Assembly: GCA_964577985.1 (NCBI GenBank)
Contig: CAZOAR010000062.1
Span: forward strand, 1 to 11,632
Direction of reading: 5' to 3'
From: CAZOAR01 sp964577985
Lineage (GTDB): Bacteria; Gemmatimonadota; CAZMKB01; CAZNLH01
DNA length: 11,632 nt
Shown: positions 1 through 7,645 of the stretch, one piece after another
How the letters are laid out: every line of letters starts with the position of its first letter
How positions within the stretch are numbered: the first letter of the stretch is position 1
Notes under the pieces: generated by a model
Database searches by the model: none
Told to the model about the DNA's origin: nothing
Seen by the model: the letters and a program-made list of their open reading frames with translations, nothing else
Program-made: the position numbers and the translations under genes

Positions 1-1
1 G

Positions 2-52
2 GGGGTGCCCATTCCTGACTACATGGACGGGAAGAGTCTCATATCCGGGTAG
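2..52 (+). CDS. C-terminal end of a probable alkaline-phosphatase-superfamily enzyme (partial)
   Basis: Only the last 16 codons are in the window, ending at TAG 50-52. The visible tail reads GVPIPDYMDGKSLISG. A tail of the form G-[LV]-P-[IV]-P-x-x-M-x-G-[KR]-x-L is typical of the end of type I phosphodiesterase/nucleotide pyrophosphatase and sulfatase proteins of the alkaline phosphatase superfamily, where the last strand is followed by 'DMDGRVL'-like residues. The stop lies 23 nt before the next start on the same strand, so it is probably the preceding gene of the same operon. The family call rests on this short motif alone; the metal-binding and nucleophile residues are outside the window. 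Confidence 0.5.
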   Translation, partial: GVPIPDYMDGKSLISG

Positions 53-61
53 AAAACACCT

Positions 62-67
62 GGAGGG
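62..67 (+). promoter_or_regulatory. Ribosome binding site deciding the TTG start of the YfhO-like gene
   Basis: GGAGGG ends 8 nt before the TTG at 76. No ATG occurs at the start of this reading frame, and the hydrophilic lysine-rich leader and first membrane segment follow directly, so this site supports the TTG start. Confidence 0.65.
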
Positions 68-75
68 TTCGTCAA

Positions 76-2520
76 TTGACAAAGAAGAAGAAAAGGAAAC
101 CTGACAGGCAAAGCACACAGCGGGAATCCGCGGGCCCGGACTTTACGGACGGTTACGGGTTCTGCCTCCTCATCCTTCTGCTCCTTCCCCTGGCGTATTT
201 CTTTCCATATCTTACCGATACCGACCGGATGATTTTCGGCACTGACTGGATACCGACAGGTGGTTATGCGAGGTTTCTGTGGCAGAAGGAGTTCTTTCTC
301 AACAATCTGTCGCTTCCGATGTGGATGCCCCAGCTCTTCAGCGGTTTTTCGTCCATTACCGCCTATGGAGACACCTTCTTCTACCCGATGAACCTCCTCA
401 CGGCGGTGCTCCCACTTGACTTTCAGAGGGTCCTTCTTTTCGCTGTCCATGCCGCGATTGGAGGCGCGGGCACCTTCTTCTTCCTTCGATTCGTCGGTTG
501 CAGTCTCTACCCCGCCCTTTTTGCAGGTGTCGCCTATGAGTTCACCGGGGTCATGATGACGACTACCTACGCCGGTCACCTGGGCAGAATGATAGCCGTG
601 GCCCTGCTTCCCGTCTCGTTCTATCTTCTCCTTCGTGCGCTCAGGAACCGTTCTTTGAGGGCGTTTCTCCTTTTCGGGGGGTTCCTCGGCTTATATCTGC
701 TGGGCGGCCACTTCCAGATGAGTTATCTCGCGCTCGTATCGATGTTCTTCTCAGCCGTTTACTATATTATGAGCCACATGAAGAATGACTGGAGCGGGCG
801 CCTGAGAGTCGTGCTCAATTTCGGGCTGGCCGTACTGTTCGCCTCGTGTGTATGCGCGGTCAAGTATCTGCCTATGTATGCCGGCCTGGGTGAGGGTGCT
901 CGCGGAGTCGAGAGGGGCTATGAATATGCTACCTCCTGGTCGCTGCCACTGCCGGAGACATTTGACCTGGTGGTACCCAATTTCTCAGGAATTCTCGATA
1001 ATTACTGGGGACTCAACTACTTCAAGCTCGGCAACGAATATCCTGGAATCCTGCCACTTCTGCTTGCTGTGGTAGCGGTTGTCGTTCTGTGGAGGAAGCG
1101 ATGGGTAACGTTTTTCGCGATTTACTCGCTCCTTTTTCTCCTGTTTTCTTACGGCGGAAATACGCCGTTCTATGAGTTGCCTTACCACCTGATACCGCTG
1201 GTGTCGAAATTCAGGGGCCCCGCGATGCTTTTCTTCATGGTCTCATTCGGTATGGTTGTCCTGTCGGGTATAGGTCTCGACACGGTCATATCGGATGACA
1301 AATATAGAGAGAAGATGCGGAGAACGATCGGCATTGCCGTCATATCGCTTTTTGCGCTTTCTCTTCTCGTGACATTTATGGGCGACACCGTGGTCGCGTG
1401 GATAACGGGGCTGGAGGCAGATACGATAGAGCGATCGTACGGTGCGGCGGAGCGTATGAAGCGAATGAATCTCCTTCAGCAGAATCTCCCGTCCGTCCAG
1501 GGGAGGCTCTGGATAGCGTCATTCATTGCGCTTGCCTTATTTGGGGGCCTTTATCTTCTCGAGAAGGGGACAGTGTCAAAAAAACAGCTGGTTGTGGCGC
1601 TTATTCTTGTAACTGTCGTAGATCAATGGAGTCTCGACAGGCACTATCTGAGGCCATCGCCGGCTCACGAGCGTCTCTTTGCCAACGATGATGTCGTGAC
1701 ATTTCTCAACAGAGATCCCGATATCTACAGGGTCTTTCCCATACAGTACCGGCACGACAAGGACGGTCTGCTTCTACTCAACGATATAGAGAGCATCGGG
1801 GGCTATGGGGCCAATCCGCCGAAACGATATCAACGATTCATAGGAGCCGGCGAGAGCGTTATGTTCAATCCAGTTAACCTATATAAGGACAAGGGCTTAC
1901 TGGACATTCTGAACGTCAGGTATCTTATTGTACCACCTGTTCCTTCGGACCTTTCCAGCCTTTCACCTGTAGAAAAAGGACGGGTGAAGGCGTTCAGGGC
2001 GTATCTGTCCGGCTACACGACCGTTTTTTCAGGCTCTTACACGGTATACAGCAATCCTGACGTTCTGCCGCGCGCGTTCGTCGCTCACAAATATACGGTT
2101 GTTGAGAATGAAGAAGCGGCTCTGGCTCTCGTCGTTTCGCCGGGCTTTGATCACCACTCGTCGGTCGTACTTGAAGATGATCCCGGCTTTGAAAGCTCTT
2201 CCGTGAGAGATGCTCTCTCTCCGGTCGAGATCACGGAGCACGATCCGCACCGACTGATCTCTACGGTAGATCTCGATGAACCGGGTGTCCTGGTCGTCAG
2301 CGAGAACTATCACAGCGACTGGCGGGTTTTTGTAGATGGCGAAGAGAAGGAACTGCTCCATGCTGATTATGTCCTCAAGGGTGTGGCTGTGGGGAAGGGG
2401 AGGCACGAGGTGGAATTTGTCTACCGTTCTCTGCCCTTTCGGGTGGGGGAGGTATTGACGCTTTTCTCGTTTGCAGCGATCGCGTTTCTCGTTTATGGAT
2501 GGCGCAGGGGAAAGAATTGA
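76..2520 (+). CDS. YfhO-family multi-spanning membrane protein (GT-C-type glycosyltransferase)
   Basis: This 814-residue protein has a basic cytoplasmic N-terminus (KKKKRK at 3-8), then about 13 hydrophobic segments (roughly 27-45, 118-140, 145-162, 172-188, 196-212, 216-234, 246-268, 324-340, 343-358, 383-404, 418-438, 479-495, 503-517), a large soluble domain (about 520-790) and a last TM at 792-808. The soluble part carries family landmarks: the ILNVRYLIV stretch (611-619) and a YHSDWRVFVDG beta-sandwich motif (745-755) followed by G-x-G-R-H-E-V (773-779). The layout and length match YfhO-type proteins, which are GT-C-like enzymes that move a sugar from a polyprenyl-phosphate carrier to an extracytoplasmic acceptor (lipoteichoic acid in Bacillus subtilis). 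It starts on TTG behind GGAGGG and lies 22 nt upstream of a two-TM GT2 enzyme of the kind that makes such donors. The acceptor here is unknown; the family call is firm, the catalytic role inferred. Confidence 0.85.
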   Translation: MTKKKKRKPDRQSTQRESAGPDFTDGYGFCLLILLLLPLAYFFPYLTDTDRMIFGTDWIPTGGYARFLWQKEFFLNNLSLPMWMPQLFSGFSSITAYGDTFFYPMNLLTAVLPLDFQRVLLFAVHAAIGGAGTFFFLRFVGCSLYPALFAGVAYEFTGVMMTTTYAGHLGRMIAVALLPVSFYLLLRALRNRSLRAFLLFGGFLGLYLLGGHFQMSYLALVSMFFSAVYYIMSHMKNDWSGRLRVVLNFGLAVLFASCVCAVKYLPMYAGLGEGARGVERGYEYATSWSLPLPETFDLVVPNFSGILDNYWGLNYFKLGNEYPGILPLLLAVVAVVVLWRKRWVTFFAIYSLLFLLFSYGGNTPFYELPYHLIPLVSKFRGPAMLFFMVSFGMVVLSGIGLDTVISDDKYREKMRRTIGIAVISLFALSLLVTFMGDTVVAWITGLEADTIERSYGAAERMKRMNLLQQNLPSVQGRLWIASFIALALFGGLYLLEKGTVSKKQLVVALILVTVVDQWSLDRHYLRPSPAHERLFANDDVVTFLNRDPDIYRVFPIQYRHDKDGLLLLNDIESIGGYGANPPKRYQRFIGAGESVMFNPVNLYKDKGLLDILNVRYLIVPPVPSDLSSLSPVEKGRVKAFRAYLSGYTTVFSGSYTVYSNPDVLPRAFVAHKYTVVENEEAALALVVSPGFDHHSSVVLEDDPGFESSSVRDALSPVEITEHDPHRLISTVDLDEPGVLVVSENYHSDWRVFVDGEEKELLHADYVLKGVAVGKGRHEVEFVYRSLPFRVGEVLTLFSFAAIAFLVYGWRRGKN

Positions 2521-2542
2521 AGATGATGCTCTGGAGCGAACG

Positions 2543-3478
2543 ATGGGTACGGAAGGCCTGAAGTTATCGATTATCGTCCCCGCCTTTAATGAGGAGGAGA
2601 ACATTCCCCCGCTTGCCGACTGTCTCTCGACAATGATGGAGAGGGAGGGGATGGAGGGTGAGATAATCCTTGTAGATGACGGCAGCACAGACGGTACATG
2701 GCGCCGCGCCCTCGATATGCAGAAGAGGCACGATAATTTTGTAGCCGTACGTTTGAGGCGAAACCGGGGAAAAACCGCGGCGCTCCTGAAGGGGTTTCAG
2801 GCGGCAAGCGGAGATGTCTATCTTATCTATGACGCGGACATGCAGTTCCATGTCGATGACATACCTCGGATGGTGCGGGAGATCGAGGGAGGTGCGGACC
2901 TGGTCACGGGCTGGAAGCAGGGAAAATATGAAAAATGGTTAGTGTCGGCCACATACAACTTCCTCTCCAGACATCTCTTCGGTCTCGATGTCCATGACCT
3001 CAATTCCATGAAGGCCTTCAGGAAGGAAGTCATCGAGGGGATGAATCTGAGAAAGGGCTGGCATAGATACATGGTGGCGCTTGCGGCCGACAGGGGCTTT
3101 GAGATCAGGGAGATAAAGATCAGGCTGCTGGAAAGAAAGTATGGGGACACGAAGTACAGCGTATGGCGGATACCGGTGGGTTTTCTCGATCTGCTCGTCG
3201 TGAAATTTCAAATCTCCTTCATGCTCAGGCCGATGCTTCTCTTTGGCTCCGTCGGTATGGTCATGATCGGATTAGGTCTTCTTACAGGATGTTACGCTCT
3301 TTATATCAGGTTCGTTCTCATGCATGGATACAGGCCGCTGGCGTATCTCGTGTCTCTTCTCATTGTGTCCGGCCTTCTTCTTTTCGCGGTGGGCTTTCTC
3401 GCGGAGGTGATGGCCGACATCAAGGGGAGGATTGAGAGACTGGAAGAAGCTATGGGGGACGGGAGAGACAAGGAGTGA
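2543..3478 (+). CDS. Two-TM GT2 polyprenyl-phosphate glycosyltransferase (GtrB/CsbB/ArnC type)
   Basis: This is a 311-residue family 2 glycosyltransferase. The N-terminal GT-A domain shows SIIVPAFNEEEN (9-20), the nucleotide-binding VDDGSTDGT (44-52) and the metal-binding DADMQ (97-101), with HDLNSMKAF (151-159) in the acceptor region. Two C-terminal membrane helices (about 229-257 and 266-289) and a short charged tail follow. This is the layout of enzymes that transfer a sugar from UDP/GDP-sugar to undecaprenyl phosphate on the cytoplasmic face. The frame stays open back to 2471, overlapping the previous gene, but the ATG at 2543 has GGAG at 2533-2536 and places the first beta strand at the usual distance, so it is preferred. 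Its stop overlaps the next start in GTGA. Being next to the YfhO-like gene, it may supply that protein's lipid-linked donor. The sugar cannot be read from the sequence. Confidence 0.88.
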   Translation: MGTEGLKLSIIVPAFNEEENIPPLADCLSTMMEREGMEGEIILVDDGSTDGTWRRALDMQKRHDNFVAVRLRRNRGKTAALLKGFQAASGDVYLIYDADMQFHVDDIPRMVREIEGGADLVTGWKQGKYEKWLVSATYNFLSRHLFGLDVHDLNSMKAFRKEVIEGMNLRKGWHRYMVALAADRGFEIREIKIRLLERKYGDTKYSVWRIPVGFLDLLVVKFQISFMLRPMLLFGSVGMVMIGLGLLTGCYALYIRFVLMHGYRPLAYLVSLLIVSGLLLFAVGFLAEVMADIKGRIERLEEAMGDGRDKE

Positions 3479-4659
3479 AATACCCGTTGCGGATCATGGT
3501 CGTTGTGGGGACTCGTCCGGATGCGCTGAAAATGTACCCGGTCTGGAGAGAAGTGAGGAGGTCGGGCCTGGAGGCCATTATGGTCTCCACGACGCAGCAT
3601 TCCGCGCTACTCGACCAGGTCTTTGAGGAACTCAATTTCTTCCCTGATTACAGTCTCGGAGTAATGGTGGAGCAGCAGCAGCTCTCCCGGTTAACGGGGC
3701 GGCTGGCCTTCAAGCTGGACGAGATCATGGCTGAAGTCTCGCCGGGACTCGTTCTTGTCCAGGGTGACACGACAAGTTCTCTGGTTGGCGCACTCGTGGC
3801 TTATTATCACAGGATTCCCGTCAATCACGTAGAGGCCGGCTTGAGAACCGGGGATCCGTCGCGTCCTTTCCCTGAGGAGGTCAATCGGAGGATGATCGCG
3901 CAGTTGAGCGATTTTCATTTCGCGCCGACCAGGAAAGCGATGGAAAATCTGGTTGCCGAGGGGATAGACAGAAACTCGATACAAATCTCCGGAAACACCG
4001 CGATCGATACTCTCATCGAGACGCTTGAGAGGAAACCGTCGATTCGAGACAAGAGGCTCGAAGAGGTCCTTAATAAAGAGGGGGATCTGATTACTGTAAC
4101 TGCCCATAGAAGAGAGAGTTTCGGGGAACCACTATGCGAGCTGATGGGGGCGTTGATCGAGATTACGTCCAGATTCAGCGGCGTAAACATAGTCTACCCG
4201 GTCCATCCGAACCCATCGGTTATGGAACCGGTAACGAGGGAACTTGGAGGGAGGGATAGAATACATCTTATTGACCCCCTTGGATATGGAGACCTCATCC
4301 AGTTACTGGAAGCGTCCAGGCTGATCCTTACCGATTCCGGGGGGATCCAGGAAGAGGCTCCCTCTCTCGGGAAATCGGTCATAGTGCTGAGGGATAAGAC
4401 CGAGCGTGTCGAGACAATAGAATCGGGAGTCGCCAGGCTTGTCGGAATGGACAGGGCGAGGATTGTTCAGGCTGTTATCGAATGCCTGTCGGAGAATAAG
4501 AGGGATGGGTTGGCGATTCCGGTCGAGAACCCTTACGGGGATGGTATCGCCGCCCGGCGGATTGCAGGGAGCATCCTCAATCGATACCTTGGTGTGGGCG
4601 AAGTGCCCGACGAGTTCAGTGAGAACACGATGCCTGCTGTCGGAGATCAAGATGGGTGA
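3475..4659 (+). CDS. wecB: UDP-N-acetylglucosamine 2-epimerase (non-hydrolysing)
   Basis: This 394-residue cytoplasmic enzyme interconverts UDP-GlcNAc and UDP-ManNAc, giving ManNAc or ManNAcA for surface glycans. Family motifs are present in order: GTRPDALKMYPV (12-23, usually GTRPEAIKM), QGDT (96-99), HVEAGLRT (118-125), PEEVNR (133-138), GNTAIDT (173-179), HRRES (211-215, often HRREN), YPVHPNP (241-247) and DSGGIQEEA (287-295). The acidic residues of HVEAG and PEE and the His of HRRE, which correspond to catalytic residues of E. coli WecB, are kept. The usual TTERPE is KTERVE here (308-313), a mild deviation. The GTG start overlaps the previous stop (GTGA) and has GGGAG at 3461-3465. TTG 3487, 11 nt after AGGAG, is an alternative that drops four residues. 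The last 8 nt overlap the next gene. Confidence 0.93.
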   Translation: MKYPLRIMVVVGTRPDALKMYPVWREVRRSGLEAIMVSTTQHSALLDQVFEELNFFPDYSLGVMVEQQQLSRLTGRLAFKLDEIMAEVSPGLVLVQGDTTSSLVGALVAYYHRIPVNHVEAGLRTGDPSRPFPEEVNRRMIAQLSDFHFAPTRKAMENLVAEGIDRNSIQISGNTAIDTLIETLERKPSIRDKRLEEVLNKEGDLITVTAHRRESFGEPLCELMGALIEITSRFSGVNIVYPVHPNPSVMEPVTRELGGRDRIHLIDPLGYGDLIQLLEASRLILTDSGGIQEEAPSLGKSVIVLRDKTERVETIESGVARLVGMDRARIVQAVIECLSENKRDGLAIPVENPYGDGIAARRIAGSILNRYLGVGEVPDEFSENTMPAVGDQDG

Positions 4660-5383
4660 GAAAGCGGACAAGAGAGCGCTGGTGGTGATCCCCACCTTCA
4701 ACGAGAAGAACAACCTTGAAGCGATAGTTCGTGAAGTGCTCGAAACGAATGATATTATGGATGTCCTTATTGTCGACGACAGCTCACCGGATCACACCGG
4801 CGAGCTTGCCGACAGCCTGGCGGAATCTGATTTCAGGATAAAGGTCATACACCGGAAGGGGAAACTAGGCCTTGGATCCGCGTACCTGGAGGGCTTCAGT
4901 TTCGCGTTGAAGGAGGGCTACGACTACATATTCGAGATGGACGCCGATTTCTCCCATGACCCGAAGTACTTGAACCGTTTTCTCAGCGCCATGGATGAGA
5001 ACCACCTGGTGATAGGTTCACGCTATCTCACCGGGGTCAACGTGGTGAACTGGCCGATGCTGCGACTGATAATAAGTTATTGCGCGGGCATATATACGCG
5101 CCTCATCACCGGACTTCCGATAAGAGATCCCACTAGTGGATTCAAGTGTTTCAGGAGAGAGGTGCTGGAGTCTATCAACCTCAACCGCATCTACTCCGAT
5201 GGATACTCGTTTCAGATCGAGATGAACTACTGGTGCTGGCGAAAAGGGTTCAGGATCGAGGAAATCCCTATCGTTTTCGTCGACAGGAATACCGGCTCTT
5301 CGAAGATGAGTCGGCGCATCATTATCGAAGCCATTTTCATAGTGTGGTGGCTGAGGATTCAAAGCCTTCTCGGCAGGATTTGA
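4652..5383 (+). CDS. Soluble DPM1-like polyprenol-phosphate glycosyltransferase (GT2)
   Basis: This 243-residue family 2 glycosyltransferase has all the landmarks of polyprenol/dolichol-phosphate mannose synthase: VVIPTFNEKNN (11-21), VDDSSPDHTG (41-50), MDADFSHDP (96-104), IGSRYLTG (121-128), DPTSGFKCFRR (159-169), GYSFQIEM (184-191) and EIPIVFVDR...GSSKMS (204-220). It lacks the C-terminal TM pair of the gene at 2543, so it resembles the soluble, single-domain prokaryotic form that loads a hexose (mannose in known members) onto a polyprenyl phosphate. The frame is open back to 4439 inside wecB, but ATG 4652 has CGGAG at 4641-4645 and puts the first beta strand at the normal distance. It overlaps the wecB stop by 8 nt, implying translational coupling. 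Donor sugar and lipid are inferred from the family. Confidence 0.9.
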   Translation: MGEKADKRALVVIPTFNEKNNLEAIVREVLETNDIMDVLIVDDSSPDHTGELADSLAESDFRIKVIHRKGKLGLGSAYLEGFSFALKEGYDYIFEMDADFSHDPKYLNRFLSAMDENHLVIGSRYLTGVNVVNWPMLRLIISYCAGIYTRLITGLPIRDPTSGFKCFRREVLESINLNRIYSDGYSFQIEMNYWCWRKGFRIEEIPIVFVDRNTGSSKMSRRIIIEAIFIVWWLRIQSLLGRI

Positions 5384-5390
5384 GGAGGAG

Positions 5391-6266
5391 ATGGACCTCT
5401 CGATCATTATTGTCAACTGGAACGCAGGCGATTATCTCCCTGGTTGCTTCGATGCTGTCGACAGGAACACACCGGGCATCGAGGCTGAGGTTTTCCTTGT
5501 TGACAATAACTCCGCGGACGGCAGCCTGGAATGGGCGAGGCGGGCCCGCCCGGAAATAACGATAATAGAGAACAGCGAAAACCTGGGCTTTGCGAAGGCA
5601 AGTAATATTGCGATCCGGCGGTCTGTCGGCAGGGCGGTAATGCTGCTTAACCCCGACACCATCCTGAAGCCGGGCGCCATAGAGGCGTTGCTCTCCCTCC
5701 TCAGAGATGATTCGTCCGCCGGCATAGTCGGTCCCCGAATCGAGTACCCCGACGGGACGCTTTATCCCCAGTGCAAGAGGGCAGTTCCGGACATAAGAGA
5801 CGCCTTCTTCTATCTCTTCAGGATGATCGGACTGAGGCGTGCCATTTCGGGGAAAAGAGGGTATTCACTCGATCATCTTGATCCGGGAAAGACCCACGAG
5901 GTGGGTGCGATATCAGGGTCCTGCATGATGATCCGAAGACAGGTCCTCGATGACACAGGCCTTCTGGACGAAGATTTCTTTCTCTATGGCGAAGACCTCG
6001 ACCTCTGTCTGCGGGCCGGGAAACAAGGCTGGAAGGTCTACTATTGCCCCGAAGCCACCATGGTTCATTACCATGGGGAATCGAGCAGAAAGAGGCGATA
6101 CTCTTCCACTCTGGATTTTTACCATGCGATGCGGACCTTCTACAGAAAGCACTATGCGGTATACAGGAACCCGGTGGTCAACCTGATAGTCGAAGCGGGG
6201 ATAAGCCTCAGAATGGTCATCTCAATTGTGATGATGCCGCTCAGACCAGGACGGAGGGCTGGATAA
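5391..6266 (+). CDS. WbbL-like GT2 glycosyltransferase (rhamnosyltransferase-like)
   Basis: This 291-residue family 2 glycosyltransferase starts directly with SIIIVNWNAGDYL (4-16). It has VDNNSADGS (38-46), ENLGFAKASN (63-72), LLNPDT (85-90), a GSCMMIRR acceptor-side strand (176-183), the EDLDLCLR motif (201-208) whose acidic residues include the usual catalytic base, and H226 in MVHYHGE. These are signatures of the WbbL/RfbF-like group, which adds rhamnose or a related sugar to a growing lipid-linked oligosaccharide on the cytoplasmic face. The C-terminus (about 262-284) is hydrophobic and could associate with the membrane. An AGGAGG run ends only 2 nt before the ATG, an unusually short spacing, but the start codon fits the family alignment. 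The gene begins 7 nt after the previous stop. The sugar specificity cannot be settled from sequence. Confidence 0.88.
   Translation: MDLSIIIVNWNAGDYLPGCFDAVDRNTPGIEAEVFLVDNNSADGSLEWARRARPEITIIENSENLGFAKASNIAIRRSVGRAVMLLNPDTILKPGAIEALLSLLRDDSSAGIVGPRIEYPDGTLYPQCKRAVPDIRDAFFYLFRMIGLRRAISGKRGYSLDHLDPGKTHEVGAISGSCMMIRRQVLDDTGLLDEDFFLYGEDLDLCLRAGKQGWKVYYCPEATMVHYHGESSRKRRYSSTLDFYHAMRTFYRKHYAVYRNPVVNLIVEAGISLRMVISIVMMPLRPGRRAG
6253..6258 (+). promoter_or_regulatory. Ribosome binding site pointing to an ATT start for the sugar-phosphate transferase
   Basis: GGAGGG sits 7 nt before ATT 6266-6268, which itself overlaps the preceding TAA by one base (TAATT, compare the common TAATG junction). No ATG, GTG or TTG occurs in this frame between 6212 and 6299. 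The site is therefore the best reason to place the start at 6266. Confidence 0.55.
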
Positions 6267-7642
6267 TTACCAGACCCAGATCGAGCATCGTACCTTACAT
6301 GATACTGGATGGGATAGCGGTAACGATCTCGTGGTACATGGGTATCTATGTGCGCTTCGGCGAACTGTTGGCACTTCCTCCACTGCCGGATATCAATCTT
6401 TACCCTCTCTATATTTCCGTCGCGCTCGTCGTGTCCATAGGGACGCTCTCGTGGCTGGGAGCATACAGGGGGAGGTATCACCCGGTGGCGCCGGTCTTCA
6501 AGGCGGCTCTGCTTACCCTGCTCATAAGCAACGTGTTCTTCTTGTATTTCAAGGATTTCGCTTTCTCGAGGCTCGCCCTTCTCTATTTCAGCTTATTTTT
6601 TCTATCCACGGCGATCTTCTGGCGAATCATCTACTACCTCCTCGTTGACTCGAGATGGGGCCGGACAAAGTTCCGCAGGAGGGTAATTATTCTGGGCCTC
6701 GGGAACGACGCTGATTTCGTATACCGCCGTATGATCAAGGACCCTTTTTCCAGCTACGACGTGATAGGATTTGCCGGGAACGTAACAGAAAACTCAGTCG
6801 ACCCTCATGAGAAACGGATTCTGGGACCACCTGATAAACTGGGTGAATTGATCAGGGCACATGCCGTAGACGAGATAATAATCACCCAGGATGACCTTCC
6901 CGTGGAAGAATGGATCGGTCTCGTTGGGGCCGGAGTGGAGCAGGGCCCCGTTTTCAGGATTGTGCCCCATGGAGTGGACCTGTTTCTCTCGAGAAGCGAG
7001 CCCGAGCAGCTCGATTATTTTCCTTCGATGCAATATCTTATGGATCCGCTGACATCGTCTGACAAGGTGGTTAAGCGTGGATTTGATCTCCTCTTATCAA
7101 CGATTGTTGTGGTCGCGATGAGCCCAGTGTTCCTGGCTGTGGCGCTTCTGATCAGGCTTGAGAGCGCGGGGGAAGTCTTTTACGTGCAGAAACGTGTGGG
7201 CAAGAACGGTCGGGTCTTCCGGCTCTACAAGTTCAGATCGATGGTCGAGGACGCCGAAGGCGAAACCGGTCCTGTCTGGGCGGAAAGGGATGACAATCGC
7301 GTCACCAGGGTGGGCCGTTTTATCAGGAGGACTGGCCTGGATGAGTTTCCGCAACTGATCAACGTGCTGCGCGGGGAGATGAGTCTCGTCGGCCCGCGCC
7401 CGGAGAGGTCCTTTTTCGTGAAGCAGCACCCGGAGCTCACACAGTGGAGGTTGTCGGTCAAGCCAGGCTTGACGGGTCTCGCCCAGATCCATGGACGATA
7501 CGAACTTACGCTCGGGGAGAAGGTGCAGTACGACCTCTACTACATACAGAATTATTCCCTTGTCCTTGACATCGAGATCCTGATTCGTACCTTTGCAATG
7601 ATCGCCAGGGAAGAACTGTTCCATGGCGGGAAGAAGGAGTAG
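6266..7642 (+). CDS. Undecaprenyl-phosphate sugar-1-phosphate transferase (WbaP/WcaJ/EpsL-type polyprenyl glycosylphosphotransferase)
   Basis: This 458-residue integral membrane enzyme moves a sugar-1-phosphate from a nucleotide sugar to undecaprenyl phosphate, the first step of exopolysaccharide or O-antigen assembly. It has four N-terminal TM segments (about 8-29, 46-66, 78-95, 102-126), a Rossmann-like domain (VIILGLGNDADF 140-151) and a C-terminal catalytic domain with a membrane-entering helix (about 272-296). Catalytic-domain motifs are KFRSM (322-326), the Asp-Glu pair in LDEFPQLINVLRGEMSLVG (358-376, DE at 359-360), GPRPE (376-380) and KPGLTGLAQ (399-407). Start choice is difficult. 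The frame is open from 6044 but nearly all of that lies inside the previous gene. ATG 6299 begins within the first TM and has no clear binding site. ATT 6266 has an ideal GGAGGG and restores a basic leader (TRPRSS). I use 6266; 6299 is the conservative alternative. Confidence 0.9.
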   Translation: MTRPRSSIVPYMILDGIAVTISWYMGIYVRFGELLALPPLPDINLYPLYISVALVVSIGTLSWLGAYRGRYHPVAPVFKAALLTLLISNVFFLYFKDFAFSRLALLYFSLFFLSTAIFWRIIYYLLVDSRWGRTKFRRRVIILGLGNDADFVYRRMIKDPFSSYDVIGFAGNVTENSVDPHEKRILGPPDKLGELIRAHAVDEIIITQDDLPVEEWIGLVGAGVEQGPVFRIVPHGVDLFLSRSEPEQLDYFPSMQYLMDPLTSSDKVVKRGFDLLLSTIVVVAMSPVFLAVALLIRLESAGEVFYVQKRVGKNGRVFRLYKFRSMVEDAEGETGPVWAERDDNRVTRVGRFIRRTGLDEFPQLINVLRGEMSLVGPRPERSFFVKQHPELTQWRLSVKPGLTGLAQIHGRYELTLGEKVQYDLYYIQNYSLVLDIEILIRTFAMIAREELFHGGKKE

Positions 7643-7645
7643 CTA

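Noticed and set aside
19..579. Minus-strand 186-codon open frame
   Set aside because: It lies wholly opposite the YfhO-like gene, has charged low-complexity composition and no family motif.
2029..2688. Minus-strand 219-codon open frame spanning the first gene junction
   Set aside because: It covers the 3' end of the YfhO-like gene and the start of the GT2 gene, both strongly supported on the other strand; no recognisable domain.
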